DNA from: Falsihalocynthiibacter arcticus
GTDB lineage: Bacteria; Pseudomonadota; Alphaproteobacteria; Rhodobacterales; Rhodobacteraceae
DNA: 64,000 nt
Assembly (NCBI RefSeq): GCF_000812665.2
Contig: NZ_CP014327.1
Location: forward strand, 3,749,501-3,813,500
Direction: 5' to 3'
In this document: positions 17,194 through 26,044 of the stretch, in pieces
Position numbering within the stretch: position 1 is the stretch's first letter
Layout: each line of letters begins with the position of its first letter
The notes under the pieces: generated by a model
Databases searched by the model: none
The model's input: only the letters and a program-made list of their open reading frames with translations
What the model was told of the DNA's origin: nothing
Program-made: the position numbers and the translations under genes

Positions 17194-19005
17194 TTGAGAT
17201 CTAAAAACGTCGAACACCTTGAAAAGGTCTTCGTTTTGAAGCCTTCTGATATCATGCAGACACCCCAAGCCAACTCTTTCGATCGACGTTTAACGTCTCT
17301 TGTTCATCGTATTTATCCTAAAATTGATCGCGACATTCTGGCGAGCCTGATCGTTGCTGCCTTCTGGCCCGAGGGAACCAAGCCGCGTAAGCGCGGGCGG
17401 TTGCCCGGCAATAACCTATGGACAGAAAAAGACGCGTTGCTGATCACCTATGGCAACTCTATCCTTGATGGGGCGCACAAGCCGCTGGATTTGCTGCATG
17501 ATTTTCTTGTGCGTCGGATGAAAGGCGTGGTTAACGGCGTGCATATTCTGCCGTTTTTTCCTTTCACATCTGACGATGGCTTTGCGGTTTCAGATTTTCG
17601 CGCGGTCAATCCGCAATTGGGCGACTGGCCCGATATCAACCGGATCAGCACCGATTTTCGGCTGATGTCTGATCTGGTTTTAAATCATGTTTCCAGTCAG
17701 GGAAAGTGGTTTAACGGCTACCTTCAGGCGCAGGCGCCCTATGATAAATTTTTCTTTGAGGCCTTGCCCGAGGAAGACCTAACCGACGTTGTCAGGCCGC
17801 GTACCACGCCCTTGTTACAAAAGGTAGAAACGGCAAATGGCCCCCGCCATGTTTGGTGTACCTTTAGTCACGATCAGATTGATCTGGATTTTCGCAACCC
17901 CGAAGTTTTGTTAGAATTCCTGCGCATTATCCGGCTGCATGTCGACAATGGGGTGCGCATCATTCGGCTGGATGCAGTCGCGTTTCTTTGGAAAGAGACG
18001 GGCACATCCTCGATCCACCTGCCGCAAACCCATGCCATCGTGCAGCTGATGCGCCTACTGTGTGATTACGCGGCTGAAACGATCATTCTGTTGACCGAAA
18101 CCAACGTGCCAAAGGCGGAAAACCTAAGTTATTTTGGCAACAGGAACGAGGCGCACGCAATTTATAATTTCTCCCTGCCGCCGCTGATTTTGCATGCGGT
18201 CATGTCCGGGTCTGCACGGTATTTGCGGGGCTGGCAGCGCGGCATGCCGCCTGCGCAACTTGGCTGCGCCTATCTGAATTTTACGGCAAGCCATGACGGG
18301 ATCGGCATGCGCCCCGCTGAAGGGATTTTACCTTCAGCCGAGCAAGCAAAGATGATTGAGACCATCAAAGATATTGGCGGACTTGTATCAATGCGGGCGC
18401 TGCCAAATGGCGGGCAAGCCCCTTATGAGATCAATACCACATTTTATGCCGCTACGGGGCAGACCTTTGATGGTAAAGACGATTATCAATTCGAACGTTT
18501 TGTTTGTTCGCAGACCATTGTGATGTCATTTGAGGGTATTCCCGCCTTCTATATCCATTCGATGCTGGCGACACCAAATGACCTTGAGCAGGTCGCGCGG
18601 CGGGGTATGAACCGTGCCATCAACCGCCATCGCTGGGATTATCCGAGGTTAAATGCGCTGCTTGACGACCCCACTTCGGATCAATCGCGCGTTCTGACTG
18701 CCTTGTCAGACCGAATGCAGATCAGAGCCAAGCAATCGGCGTTTCATCCCAATGCCACCCAATTCACCATGGCGCTGGATGACCGTGTGATGGGCGTTTG
18801 GCGGCAAAGCCTTGACCGGCACCAATCGATTTTTGCGCTGCATAACGTCAGCAACCACACGGTTGAGGTGTCATTGCTGTCAATGAACCTGATCGATGAT
18901 GAGCCGTGGTTCGATCTGCTCAACGAGGAACAGATTGATACAACCCAAGAAACGATTACCCTTGCGCCGTATCAATGTCGTTGGATCAGCAACCGCACCC
19001 GTTAA
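17194..19005 (+). CDS. GH13_18 phosphorylase, probably glucosylglycerate phosphorylase
   Basis: A glycoside hydrolase 13 protein of the sucrose-phosphorylase subfamily, 603 residues. The nucleophile Asp is in IIRLDAVAF (about 260), the acid/base Glu in LLTETNVP (about 302) and the third Asp in ASHDGIGMRP (about 367). Subfamily 18 enzymes split sucrose, glucosylglycerol or glucosylglycerate with phosphate. The convergent neighbours make glucosylglycerate, which favours that substrate; this is inference from context. The enzyme would recover glucose 1-phosphate and glycerate from the compatible solute. The start is either TTG at 17194 or ATG at 17254 (MQTPQANSFDRR); neither has a strong ribosome binding site. 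The stop codon lies inside an 18-bp palindrome shared with the opposite gene as terminator. Confidence 0.85.
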   Translation: MRSKNVEHLEKVFVLKPSDIMQTPQANSFDRRLTSLVHRIYPKIDRDILASLIVAAFWPEGTKPRKRGRLPGNNLWTEKDALLITYGNSILDGAHKPLDLLHDFLVRRMKGVVNGVHILPFFPFTSDDGFAVSDFRAVNPQLGDWPDINRISTDFRLMSDLVLNHVSSQGKWFNGYLQAQAPYDKFFFEALPEEDLTDVVRPRTTPLLQKVETANGPRHVWCTFSHDQIDLDFRNPEVLLEFLRIIRLHVDNGVRIIRLDAVAFLWKETGTSSIHLPQTHAIVQLMRLLCDYAAETIILLTETNVPKAENLSYFGNRNEAHAIYNFSLPPLILHAVMSGSARYLRGWQRGMPPAQLGCAYLNFTASHDGIGMRPAEGILPSAEQAKMIETIKDIGGLVSMRALPNGGQAPYEINTTFYAATGQTFDGKDDYQFERFVCSQTIVMSFEGIPAFYIHSMLATPNDLEQVARRGMNRAINRHRWDYPRLNALLDDPTSDQSRVLTALSDRMQIRAKQSAFHPNATQFTMALDDRVMGVWRQSLDRHQSIFALHNVSNHTVEVSLLSMNLIDDEPWFDLLNEEQIDTTQETITLAPYQCRWISNRTR

Positions 19006-19012
19006 CGGGTGC
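18995..19012. terminator. Bidirectional terminator palindrome
   Basis: GCACCCGTTAACGGGTGC is a perfect 18-bp palindrome between the convergent phosphorylase and synthase genes. It overlaps the phosphorylase stop codon and lies 8 bases before the end of the other gene. Confidence 0.6.
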
Positions 19013-19019
19013 ATGCGGG

Positions 19020-20240
19020 TTAAACAAATTCCTCCTCATCGGCCTTGGCCGCGACCCTCATATCCGAAATAAACGCAGGGTCGGCCGAATGGACGCGGTT
19101 CCAAGTTGGAATAAACGGCGTTTCATGCGGATTTTCCAAAAAGACCTGACCCGCGCGCATGATGTTTTCCGCAAACAGCTCGATCGAGCGTTCTTCGGTG
19201 TGGCGATCAATCGACAACCCGTTCATTTTCGCATCATTATAGTGAGCCTCTAAAATATCCAAGGCGCAGCGGTAATATGTGGCCTTTAACGTGCGGAAAA
19301 CATTGGGCGTGAACACCGTACCATCGGCGGCAAGTTTGCGGAAAATCGCCTTGCAAATATCCGTCGACATCCGGTTCAGGCCAGCATTTGCTTCATCCGA
19401 ACTTAGGGTTTGATGTTTGTGGTCATAGGCGTCTGAAATATCGACCTGACACACCGCTTTAGGGGCCAGGTTGCGCCACGCCTCGGACAGCACACCAATT
19501 TCCAGCCCCCAATCCGATGGCATCCGCAAGTCGGGTAAAATCGCGGTGCGCATGGCAAACTCACCCGACAGCGGATAGCGAAAGCTGCGCAAATATTCGA
19601 TGTAATCTCGGTCGCCGATCACCCGTTTTAGTGCGATCAGCAGCGGGCTGACCAAGAGGCGCGTCACCCGACCATTCAGATTGCCACCGCCGATACGGGG
19701 GTAGTATCCCTTAGCAACCTGATAGGAAAAGTTGGGGTTTGCCACCGGATAAACCAGCCGCGCCAGCATCTCTTTATCATAGGTCAGGATGTCACAGTCA
19801 TGGATCGCCATGACGGCACTATCGGCGCAACCTATCAGATAACCGATTGAGGCCCATACGTTTTTTCCCTTGCCTTGTTCGATCGGGCCCAGCCCCATTG
19901 CCTGCAACCGCGCCCCAAGCGCCCGCATGCGCGGGCTGTCGTTCCAGATCACAATATGGTTTTGATTTAGGCCTTCAAAGAATCTTTTGGCGTGGCGAAA
20001 CTGCGCTTGATCCGCAGCATCCAGCCCGATAATGATCCTGTGCAGATAACTGACTTTGGAGAGTTGTGACAAAATATGCGGCATCGCCTCGCCCTCAAGT
20101 TCCGAATAGAGGCAGGGCAAGATAAGTGAGATTTTTCGCGACTCTGCAAACACTGAAAGCTCATGCTCTAGGTCATTTGCCGATCGGGCCCGCAAATTGT
20201 GCAGCGTTGTGATGTTTCCGTTTTGATGAAAATCGGACAT
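19020..20240 (-). CDS. gpgS: Glucosyl-3-phosphoglycerate synthase
   Basis: A 406-residue GT-A glycosyltransferase that would transfer glucose from a nucleotide sugar to 3-phosphoglycerate, the first step of glucosylglycerate synthesis. Visible features are ISLILPCLYSE (N-terminal nucleotide-binding strand, about residue 37), a GKGKNVWASIGY segment (about 124), the metal-binding DCD in AIHDCDILTYD (about 147) and LSGEFAMRT followed by PSDWGLEIG (about 225-250), all typical of GpgS. The phosphatase gene lies 10 bases upstream on the same strand, so the two steps are co-transcribed. Glucosylglycerate is a compatible solute that accumulates under salt stress and nitrogen limitation in marine bacteria. 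Confidence 0.88.
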   Translation of the reverse strand: MSDFHQNGNITTLHNLRARSANDLEHELSVFAESRKISLILPCLYSELEGEAMPHILSQLSKVSYLHRIIIGLDAADQAQFRHAKRFFEGLNQNHIVIWNDSPRMRALGARLQAMGLGPIEQGKGKNVWASIGYLIGCADSAVMAIHDCDILTYDKEMLARLVYPVANPNFSYQVAKGYYPRIGGGNLNGRVTRLLVSPLLIALKRVIGDRDYIEYLRSFRYPLSGEFAMRTAILPDLRMPSDWGLEIGVLSEAWRNLAPKAVCQVDISDAYDHKHQTLSSDEANAGLNRMSTDICKAIFRKLAADGTVFTPNVFRTLKATYYRCALDILEAHYNDAKMNGLSIDRHTEERSIELFAENIMRAGQVFLENPHETPFIPTWNRVHSADPAFISDMRVAAKADEEEFV

Positions 20241-20250
20241 GTGGGAAATC

Positions 20251-21036
20251 CTATTGCAATTCTAGTCGGTTAAGTAGGTAAAGCACTGCCGCGTTCCAGC
20301 CTTCGGGGCCAGCCGCCTGCGTGCGCAAAACGTGGCCTTCGGGCTCGCCCTTTAAGGGCGGCAGCGGTAAGCGATGGGGATTGGCGACGACCACCCCAAA
20401 CTCGGCAGCTTCCAGCATCTGCACGTCGTTGGGTGCGTCACCAAGCGCGATGGTGTGTTTGGGGTGATAAGCTTTGATAATGCTGCGCATTTGATCGGCT
20501 TTGTTGCCGCCAAATGAAAGGGTTAAAAACCGGCCGCCTTGTTGCACCTGGATGCCCCACGATGTCAGCAGCGTCACGAACTCGGCCTGTTGTGCATCAG
20601 TGCCAAGCCATTGCCCAGGCTCCGAAAAACAGCGGTTTTGTGCCCGTGCAGCGGCAGCAGGCGAAAGGCCCGTGATGTCAGCCAGTTCAGTGGTTGTGAT
20701 GTCAGCAAAGCCACGGAAATGGCGGCGCAAGCCCGGTGGAACCTGTGCTAAGGTCACAAGCAAATCTTGGTAGGCTGACTGCGTTGCAACATCTGCCACA
20801 AACGGAGGCAAAATCCCTGCGCCATTTTCAACAATCGCAGGCCATTTTTCCAACCCAAGTTCCGCACGTAGTCTGCCAATTTCCGCAGCCGTTTTGCTGC
20901 TGGACAGCACAACACCCGCAGAAATATTATCCAAGGAGGTCAACGCTTGCCGTGCCGGAGCCCACTCATACGTATTGTGGTCGATCAAGGATCCATCCAG
21001 ATCGGTGAAAACCATCAGCTCAATTTCCGAATTCAT
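20251..21036 (-). CDS. HAD phosphatase, glucosyl/mannosyl-3-phosphoglycerate phosphatase type
   Basis: A 261-residue HAD hydrolase that would dephosphorylate glucosyl-3-phosphoglycerate. Motif I is FTDLDGSLID (about residues 9-18), motif II is the SS of VVLSSSK (about 43), and motif IV is IALGDAPNDVQMLEAA (about 196-211). ENGAG at about residue 71 is characteristic of mannosyl-3-phosphoglycerate phosphatases, which also accept the glucosyl compound. The frame opens with TTG at 21078, but the ATG at 21036 (MNSEIELMVFTDLDG) matches family length better. It is the first gene of the two-gene synthesis operon with gpgS. Confidence 0.85.
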   Translation of the reverse strand: MNSEIELMVFTDLDGSLIDHNTYEWAPARQALTSLDNISAGVVLSSSKTAAEIGRLRAELGLEKWPAIVENGAGILPPFVADVATQSAYQDLLVTLAQVPPGLRRHFRGFADITTTELADITGLSPAAAARAQNRCFSEPGQWLGTDAQQAEFVTLLTSWGIQVQQGGRFLTLSFGGNKADQMRSIIKAYHPKHTIALGDAPNDVQMLEAAEFGVVVANPHRLPLPPLKGEPEGHVLRTQAAGPEGWNAAVLYLLNRLELQ

Positions 21037-21476
21037 ACGGTAAATTATGCCAATCCACTCCACGGATCGCAACCTCAATAGAGGTCGACGCTTGGTAAGT
21101 AAGGCAATAAGGTTCAGATCTTTTAATTATGCACAATTCTAGTGCGAAAATAGATTGCCCATCAAAAGAAATGAGCATTGTTCTGAATTTTTAGCGCATT
21201 TTTTTTGGTGTTGGAGTTTTTCAACAGAATAAGCCCAATGTGTTGATCTTCTGTGCTGCAGCGAATGTCGGCTTTCGAGAGAGGATGAGATCGCGCGCAG
21301 ATGACCTGGAAGTGAATTCTTGATTGCACGACACATCAGAAAATACGCTAGAGTTTGTGGACGCAACGATTTGTCGAATACCAGAGCGAATACACGCAAG
21401 TGTAGCCCACGAAAAAGGTTGTGGCGGCGAAAATAGAAGACAAAGCTAAGTAATACTTTGATGATGTGAAGGTGAC
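21037..21476. other. Gene-free stretch with one MITE half-site
   Basis: No supported gene. GAGTTTTTCAACAGAATA at about 21213-21230 is the same end sequence as in the 168-bp MITE-like elements, but no partner end is seen within several hundred bases, so it is a relic or a solo end. Confidence 0.5.
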
Positions 21477-22394
21477 CTATACCTGTTCTGGCCCCTCCCA
21501 AATCGGTGATTTGGACAAGCGGTCGAGCAAAAAATCCATGAAAACGCGCACCTTTGCGGAAAGAACATTTGTCTTGGGATACACAAGCCAAAGCGCTGTT
21601 CTGGTGGCCATTTCGAACTCAGGCAGGACGCGAACTAGGCTACCATTTGCGATTTCGTTATAAACGCTCCAACGCGAGTTGATGGAAATACCTGCGCCTG
21701 CGACCGTTGCAATTTTCTGGCTCAATCCGTCATCTAGGATCAAACGGCTGCGTGCTGCACGCGGATCAAACACGGCGGTCTTGCCGCCTAAACCGATGAG
21801 TGGGCGTGCTGATTGTTCCTGAAAAGCGATCAAGTGATGCGCCGCGAGATCATCGGGATGCACGGGCGTGCCGTGCTTTTCGAGGTATGAGGGAGAGGCA
21901 CAAAGAATGCGTTTATCATCGGAAAGCTTGCGCCCCTTTAAGTTTGAATCCGTCAATTCGGAGTTACGCAGCGCCAAATCAAAGCTCCCTTCAATGAGGT
22001 CGAATTGAACATCGGACAGGCGCAGATCAAGCGTCACATCGGGATGGGCCGCGAGGAAATCTGGCAGGATTGGTGCAACATGAAGCTGGGCAAACGTGCT
22101 TGGCGCGGTAAACCGCAAAGTGCCTGTCGCGGTTGGTTTACCGTTACCAAGGGCTGCCAACCCCGCGTCTGTCTGCTGCAAGATTTCGCGCGCAAAGGGG
22201 AGAAACTCCGCGCCCTCAAGCGACAGCGCCACTTTGCGGGTGGAGCGTCGTAACAGATCAGCACCGACCTCATTCTCAAGCTTTGCAAGACGGGCGCTGG
22301 CGACTGCAGGCGCAAGGCCCAGTTCACGACCTGCGGCACTTATGTTCAGCTTTTCAGCCGCCAGAACAAACAGACGAAGCCCATCGGTATCCAT
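21477..22394 (-). CDS. LysR-family transcriptional regulator
   Basis: A 305-residue LysR protein. The N-terminal winged helix-turn-helix reads MDTDGLRLFVLAAEKLNISAAGRELGL with a recognition helix around ASARLAKLE (about 36-45). The effector-binding domain follows from about residue 92. The ATG at 22394 is preferred over upstream Met codons because it matches the family start. It is divergent from the LLM oxidoreductase gene across about 100 bases, the classical arrangement in which a LysR protein controls the opposite gene. The likely regulon is the LLM/SDR/quinone-reductase cluster. Confidence 0.9.
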   Translation of the reverse strand: MDTDGLRLFVLAAEKLNISAAGRELGLAPAVASARLAKLENEVGADLLRRSTRKVALSLEGAEFLPFAREILQQTDAGLAALGNGKPTATGTLRFTAPSTFAQLHVAPILPDFLAAHPDVTLDLRLSDVQFDLIEGSFDLALRNSELTDSNLKGRKLSDDKRILCASPSYLEKHGTPVHPDDLAAHHLIAFQEQSARPLIGLGGKTAVFDPRAARSRLILDDGLSQKIATVAGAGISINSRWSVYNEIANGSLVRVLPEFEMATRTALWLVYPKTNVLSAKVRVFMDFLLDRLSKSPIWEGPEQV

Positions 22395-22493
22395 GACATT
22401 ATATCCCATTTGCGAATTCTGAACAAAGATTTCGGGCATTTATACACGCTGATAAACATGTATGCCAGCCTTGGAGACGCTGGAAAAACGAGA

Positions 22494-23468
22494 ATGCACA
22501 TGAACTACACCTCTCTTAACGCTGGGTTCCCCAAGTTGAACCGCGCTTACAATACTGTCTTCAAACCCAATCGTCTGAGCATTGGGCTGGTCGTTCCGAT
22601 TGCAAATTATGCGCAATCCGTGGTGCCTGACATGTCGGGGCATATTGAACGTGCGCAGCTTGCCGAGGCACTTGGGTTTTCGGCGCTTTGGCTGCGCGAC
22701 GTGCCGTTTAATGTGCCCAGTTTTGGGGACGCTGGGCAGATGTATGATCCGTTTGTCTATCTGGGAGTGCTGGCCGCGACGACGCGCAACATCGCACATG
22801 GGGTCGCCAGCGTTGTGCTGCCTTTGCGCCACCCTGCACATGTGGCAAAGGCGGCGGCAACCGCTGACGCGCTTTCTGGTGGGCGGCTTTTGCTGGGCGT
22901 TGCCTCGGGCGATAGGCCTGACGAATACCCAGCGTTGAACATGACCTATGCTGACCGAGGCGAACGGTTTCGCGAGAGCGTCGACTATATTAATGCGGTT
23001 TCACAGGGCTATCCACAGTTTCAGAATGGCGCGGGCGTTTTGACGGGTGGTATTGATATGCTGCCCAAGCCGACTGCAGAACACATCCCGCTGCTTATCA
23101 CTGGCGGCAGCCAACAGTCGCCCGAATGGGTTGCGCAGAATGGCGATGGTTGGATGACTTATCCGCGCGACGCGCAGACACAAGGGCGCGTTGTCGCTCA
23201 GTTTCGTCAGCTGATATCAAAAGTAGGCGGGATCGACAAACCTGTGATGCAGTCACTTTATGTTGACGTTTTAGATGACGCCGATGCACCGGCAAAACCT
23301 ATCCATCTCGGGTTTCAATCTGGGACGCGGTTTCTGCGCCGTTACCTCGCGAAAATCCAAGCTCTCGGAATGAACCATGTCGCGCTGAACCTACGGTTCA
23401 ATGGAGCGGAAATCGAAACCACGTTAAAGCGGTTGGCAGATGATGTTCTGCCCGACTTTGCGCAGTAA
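22494..23468 (+). CDS. LLM-class flavin-dependent oxidoreductase
   Basis: A luciferase-like monooxygenase fold protein of about 324 residues, close to the TIGR03571 group. Evidence: IGLVVPIANYAQS near the N-terminus, GFSALWLRDVPF, VASVVLPLRHPAHVAKAAATADALSGGRLLLGVASGDRPDEY (flavin and TIM-barrel core) and LLITGGSQQSPEWVAQNGDGWM. It would use reduced flavin to oxidise an unknown substrate. The frame is open upstream of 22494; the ATG pair at 22494/22500 is chosen from family length. The SDR gene follows after 13 bases, so both are probably one operon under the divergent LysR regulator. Confidence 0.85.
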   Translation: MHMNYTSLNAGFPKLNRAYNTVFKPNRLSIGLVVPIANYAQSVVPDMSGHIERAQLAEALGFSALWLRDVPFNVPSFGDAGQMYDPFVYLGVLAATTRNIAHGVASVVLPLRHPAHVAKAAATADALSGGRLLLGVASGDRPDEYPALNMTYADRGERFRESVDYINAVSQGYPQFQNGAGVLTGGIDMLPKPTAEHIPLLITGGSQQSPEWVAQNGDGWMTYPRDAQTQGRVVAQFRQLISKVGGIDKPVMQSLYVDVLDDADAPAKPIHLGFQSGTRFLRRYLAKIQALGMNHVALNLRFNGAEIETTLKRLADDVLPDFAQ

Positions 23469-23481
23469 AGGAAATTTGAAA

Positions 23482-24270
23482 ATGACGAAGACAATACTGA
23501 TCACAGGTGCGACCGACGGCATCGGCCTTTTAACCGCGAAAATGCTTGCGGCAAAGGGCCACCTGATCCTGCTGCATGGGCGGAATGCCGACAAACTGGC
23601 GGCCGCGGCGAAAGAGGTTGGCAGCAAGGTCGAGGTTTACCTCGCTGATCTGACGCGGCTGGGGGATGTCACATCAATGGCCGATGAAATCTTGGCCCGA
23701 CACGCCAATCTTGATGTGCTGATTAATAACGCGGGAGTTTTAAAGGCTGCCGAGACTCGCACGCCCGAGGGCTTGGATGTTCGATTTATGGTTAATACCT
23801 TCGCGCCTTTTGTTCTGACCAATCGATTGCTTGCGATCATCCCAAAATCAGGTCGCGTCGTGAACTTATCATCGGCAGCGCAAGCGCCTGTGGATCTGGC
23901 CGCGATGGCTGGCGAGAGCCGTTTAGGCGACATGGAAGTCTATGCACAAAGCAAGCTCGCGATTACTGTTTGGGGCCGCGAAATGGCCCGTGTATTGCCC
24001 GATGGTCCCGTGATCGTTGCGGTGAACCCCGGATCCTTGCTCGCCTCAAAAATGGTGAAGGAAGGGTTTGGCATTGCGGGCAATGACCTTGCGATTGGCG
24101 CAGACATTTTATGTGAGGCTGCACTTGATGCATCGTTCGCGGACGCATCAGGCAAGTATTTCGACAATGATGCAGGGCAATTCGCAAACCCAAATGCGGC
24201 AGCGCTGAACGCCGATCATGCTGCGTCGATTATGCAGGAAATGACTCGCATCATTGCCTCCATTGCATAG
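23482..24270 (+). CDS. Short-chain dehydrogenase/reductase
   Basis: A 262-residue SDR. The Rossmann motif is ITGATDGIGLLTAK (about 7-20), NNAG appears as LINNAGVL (about 84-88), Ser of the active site in VVNLSSAAQ (about 131) and the YxxxK motif is VYAQSKLAI (about 153-157). The ATG at 23482 has an AAAGGA site and lies 13 bases after the LLM stop. The upstream in-frame Met inside the LLM gene is not needed. Substrate unknown; context suggests action on a product of the LLM enzyme or detoxification of reactive carbonyls. Confidence 0.9.
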   Translation: MTKTILITGATDGIGLLTAKMLAAKGHLILLHGRNADKLAAAAKEVGSKVEVYLADLTRLGDVTSMADEILARHANLDVLINNAGVLKAAETRTPEGLDVRFMVNTFAPFVLTNRLLAIIPKSGRVVNLSSAAQAPVDLAAMAGESRLGDMEVYAQSKLAITVWGREMARVLPDGPVIVAVNPGSLLASKMVKEGFGIAGNDLAIGADILCEAALDASFADASGKYFDNDAGQFANPNAAALNADHAASIMQEMTRIIASIA

Positions 24271-24362
24271 CAAAACCGAATACTGAATTCCAAATTATCC
24301 TATTTATATAGAAATTGGATAGGAATAGATTGGGGGTTCATTCATCCTTTGGAGACCCCCCG

Positions 24363-25349
24363 ATGAAAGCCATGATCCTGAACACCTACGGCGAAACCGC
24401 AGTATTTGAAGCCGCGGACCTGCCGAACCCTACCGCGAAAGAAGGCCATGTTATTATCAAGGTCGCTGCGACAAGCGTGAACACTGTCGACACGATGATC
24501 CGTATTATGGGCAGCGACTTGCCGTTGTCCCCTGCATTGCCTGCCGTTTTGGGCATGGATTTTGCGGGCACTATTACCGAGCTTGGCGACGGCGTCACAG
24601 GCTTTGCGATTGGTGACGAGGTTTACGGTTGTGCTGGCGGCTTGGCCGATTTGCAGGGTGCATTGGCCGAATTCATGGTGGTCGACACGCAGTTGATCGC
24701 ACTGAAGCCAAAGTCGATCTCAATGCGTGAAGCGGCAGCATTACCACTCGTTGCGATCACTGCCTACGAGGGCTTGGTGCGTGCTGGCGTTAAGTCCGGT
24801 CAAAAGGTTCTTGTGCAGGGCGGCGCTGGTGGCGTGGGTCACGTCGCGGTTCAACTGGCCAAGCATTTTGGTGCTGATGTTTATGCGACAATCAGTGGTG
24901 AAAAGACAGCCCAGATCATCAAAGGTTACGGTGCAACACCAATCAATTACCGCAGTGAAACTGTCGAAGACTACGTTGCAGCACATACAAATGATGCTGG
25001 TTTTGACGTTGTTTATGACACAGTGGGCGGCGCAAATATGACCAACTCTTTTGCGGCTGCAGCCTTGAACGCGCAGGTCGTCACAACAAGCTCCATGCTT
25101 GAAATCGACCTATCGACGGCACACTTCAAAGGCCTGTCGTTGCATGTTGTGTTCATGCTGATCCCGATGCTGCACAATTACAAACGCGACGTGCATGGCG
25201 ATATCCTTGCGAAACTCGCAGCCATCATAGACGCGGGCGATTTAAAGCCGCTTCTTGATGACCAAGCGTTTGGTCTTGCTGAAGTTGGCAACGCATACGC
25301 GCATCTTTCCAACGGCAAAGCAGTTGGTAAAGTCGTCGTTGACGTCTGA
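24363..25349 (+). CDS. Quinone oxidoreductase-like medium-chain dehydrogenase
   Basis: A 328-residue MDR protein of the NADPH:quinone reductase/zeta-crystallin type. It begins MKAMILNTYGE, has the GDEVYGCAGG loop near residue 86 and the NADPH-binding motif VLVQGGAGGVGHVAVQLAK (about 144-162). The structural zinc cysteines of alcohol dehydrogenases are absent, as expected for the quinone reductase branch. A GGAG site precedes the ATG at 24363. It lies 92 bases after the SDR gene and may share its transcription or have its own promoter. The gene ends before a strong hairpin. Confidence 0.9.
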   Translation: MKAMILNTYGETAVFEAADLPNPTAKEGHVIIKVAATSVNTVDTMIRIMGSDLPLSPALPAVLGMDFAGTITELGDGVTGFAIGDEVYGCAGGLADLQGALAEFMVVDTQLIALKPKSISMREAAALPLVAITAYEGLVRAGVKSGQKVLVQGGAGGVGHVAVQLAKHFGADVYATISGEKTAQIIKGYGATPINYRSETVEDYVAAHTNDAGFDVVYDTVGGANMTNSFAAAALNAQVVTTSSMLEIDLSTAHFKGLSLHVVFMLIPMLHNYKRDVHGDILAKLAAIIDAGDLKPLLDDQAFGLAEVGNAYAHLSNGKAVGKVVVDV

Positions 25350-25379
25350 ATCCACAGCGAAGATCAAGCATTAAGAAAA

Positions 25380-25413
25380 CAGGCGCGAAGGCACGACAAT
25401 TACCTCGCGCCTG
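25380..25413. terminator. Hairpin terminator after the quinone reductase gene
   Basis: CAGGCGCGA at 25380-25388 pairs with TCGCGCCTG at 25405-25413; two more pairs can form past a one-base bulge. There is no clear T-run, so termination strength is uncertain. Confidence 0.5.
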
Positions 25414-25641
25414 CACGACTAACTAATGGCATTGGAACAATGTTCTGTTTGGTGGGGCCTTCCGCAATGAGCCCTCTTTACTGATTTTCTGCAACGCAGC
25501 TAACGTCTGCTACCACTTTGAGGTCAATAACCTTCAACAACTTCTTGGGTTTTGAGCGGGGCTTTTAACAGCATCAACAATGCTGTTTGCGCCCGTTCCA
25601 AAATGGAGCGTCTTAGGTGCCCCTGATTCACCAAAAAGCGC

Positions 25642-25677
25642 TTGACCTACGCTTCATATATCAATAATTCCAGATTC
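25642..25677 (+). promoter_or_regulatory. Likely arsR promoter/operator
   Basis: TTGACC at 25642 is a good -35 hexamer, and the AT-rich run TTCATATATCAATAATTC just before the arsR ATG fits the AT-rich operators of ArsR-type repressors. Exact operator bases are not determined. Confidence 0.4.
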
Positions 25678-26010
25678 ATGGATAACACACACGCTCTCGA
25701 CGCTTTCGCCGCTCTCAGCCAGTCTACTCGGCTCGATGTATTCCGCCTGCTCATTAAGGCCGGAGAGGCAGGCATGACGGCGGGTGATATAAGCGACACC
25801 CTCGGGGTTCGCCAGAATACAATGTCGGCCAACCTAAGCATTCTGTCCCGCGCCGCCCTGATCCGGAACAAACGGGAGGGTCGCAGCATCCGCTATTTCG
25901 CCGATATGGACGGGATGCGCGGTTTATTGGCCTTCCTCATGGAAGATTGCTGTGGCGGACGTCCCGAACTTTGCCAGCCCGTCATCAATGAGCTCGCTTG
26001 TGCCTGCTAA
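25678..26010 (+). CDS. arsR: ArsR-family arsenic-responsive repressor
   Basis: A 110-residue winged-helix repressor beginning MDNTHALDAFAALSQSTRLDVFRLL. The recognition helix is in GVRQNTMSANLSIL (about 43-56), and the wing is NKREGRSIRYFAD. The C-terminus has cysteines in DCCGGRPELC and ACAC, as in the group of proteobacterial ArsR proteins that bind As(III) through C-terminal cysteines. It starts the operon arsR-acr3-arsC-arsH and should repress it until arsenite binds. Confidence 0.92.
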   Translation: MDNTHALDAFAALSQSTRLDVFRLLIKAGEAGMTAGDISDTLGVRQNTMSANLSILSRAALIRNKREGRSIRYFADMDGMRGLLAFLMEDCCGGRPELCQPVINELACAC

Positions 26011-26044
26011 TGCGAGAAACTCTTAGAATGGATACTTGCCTGAA

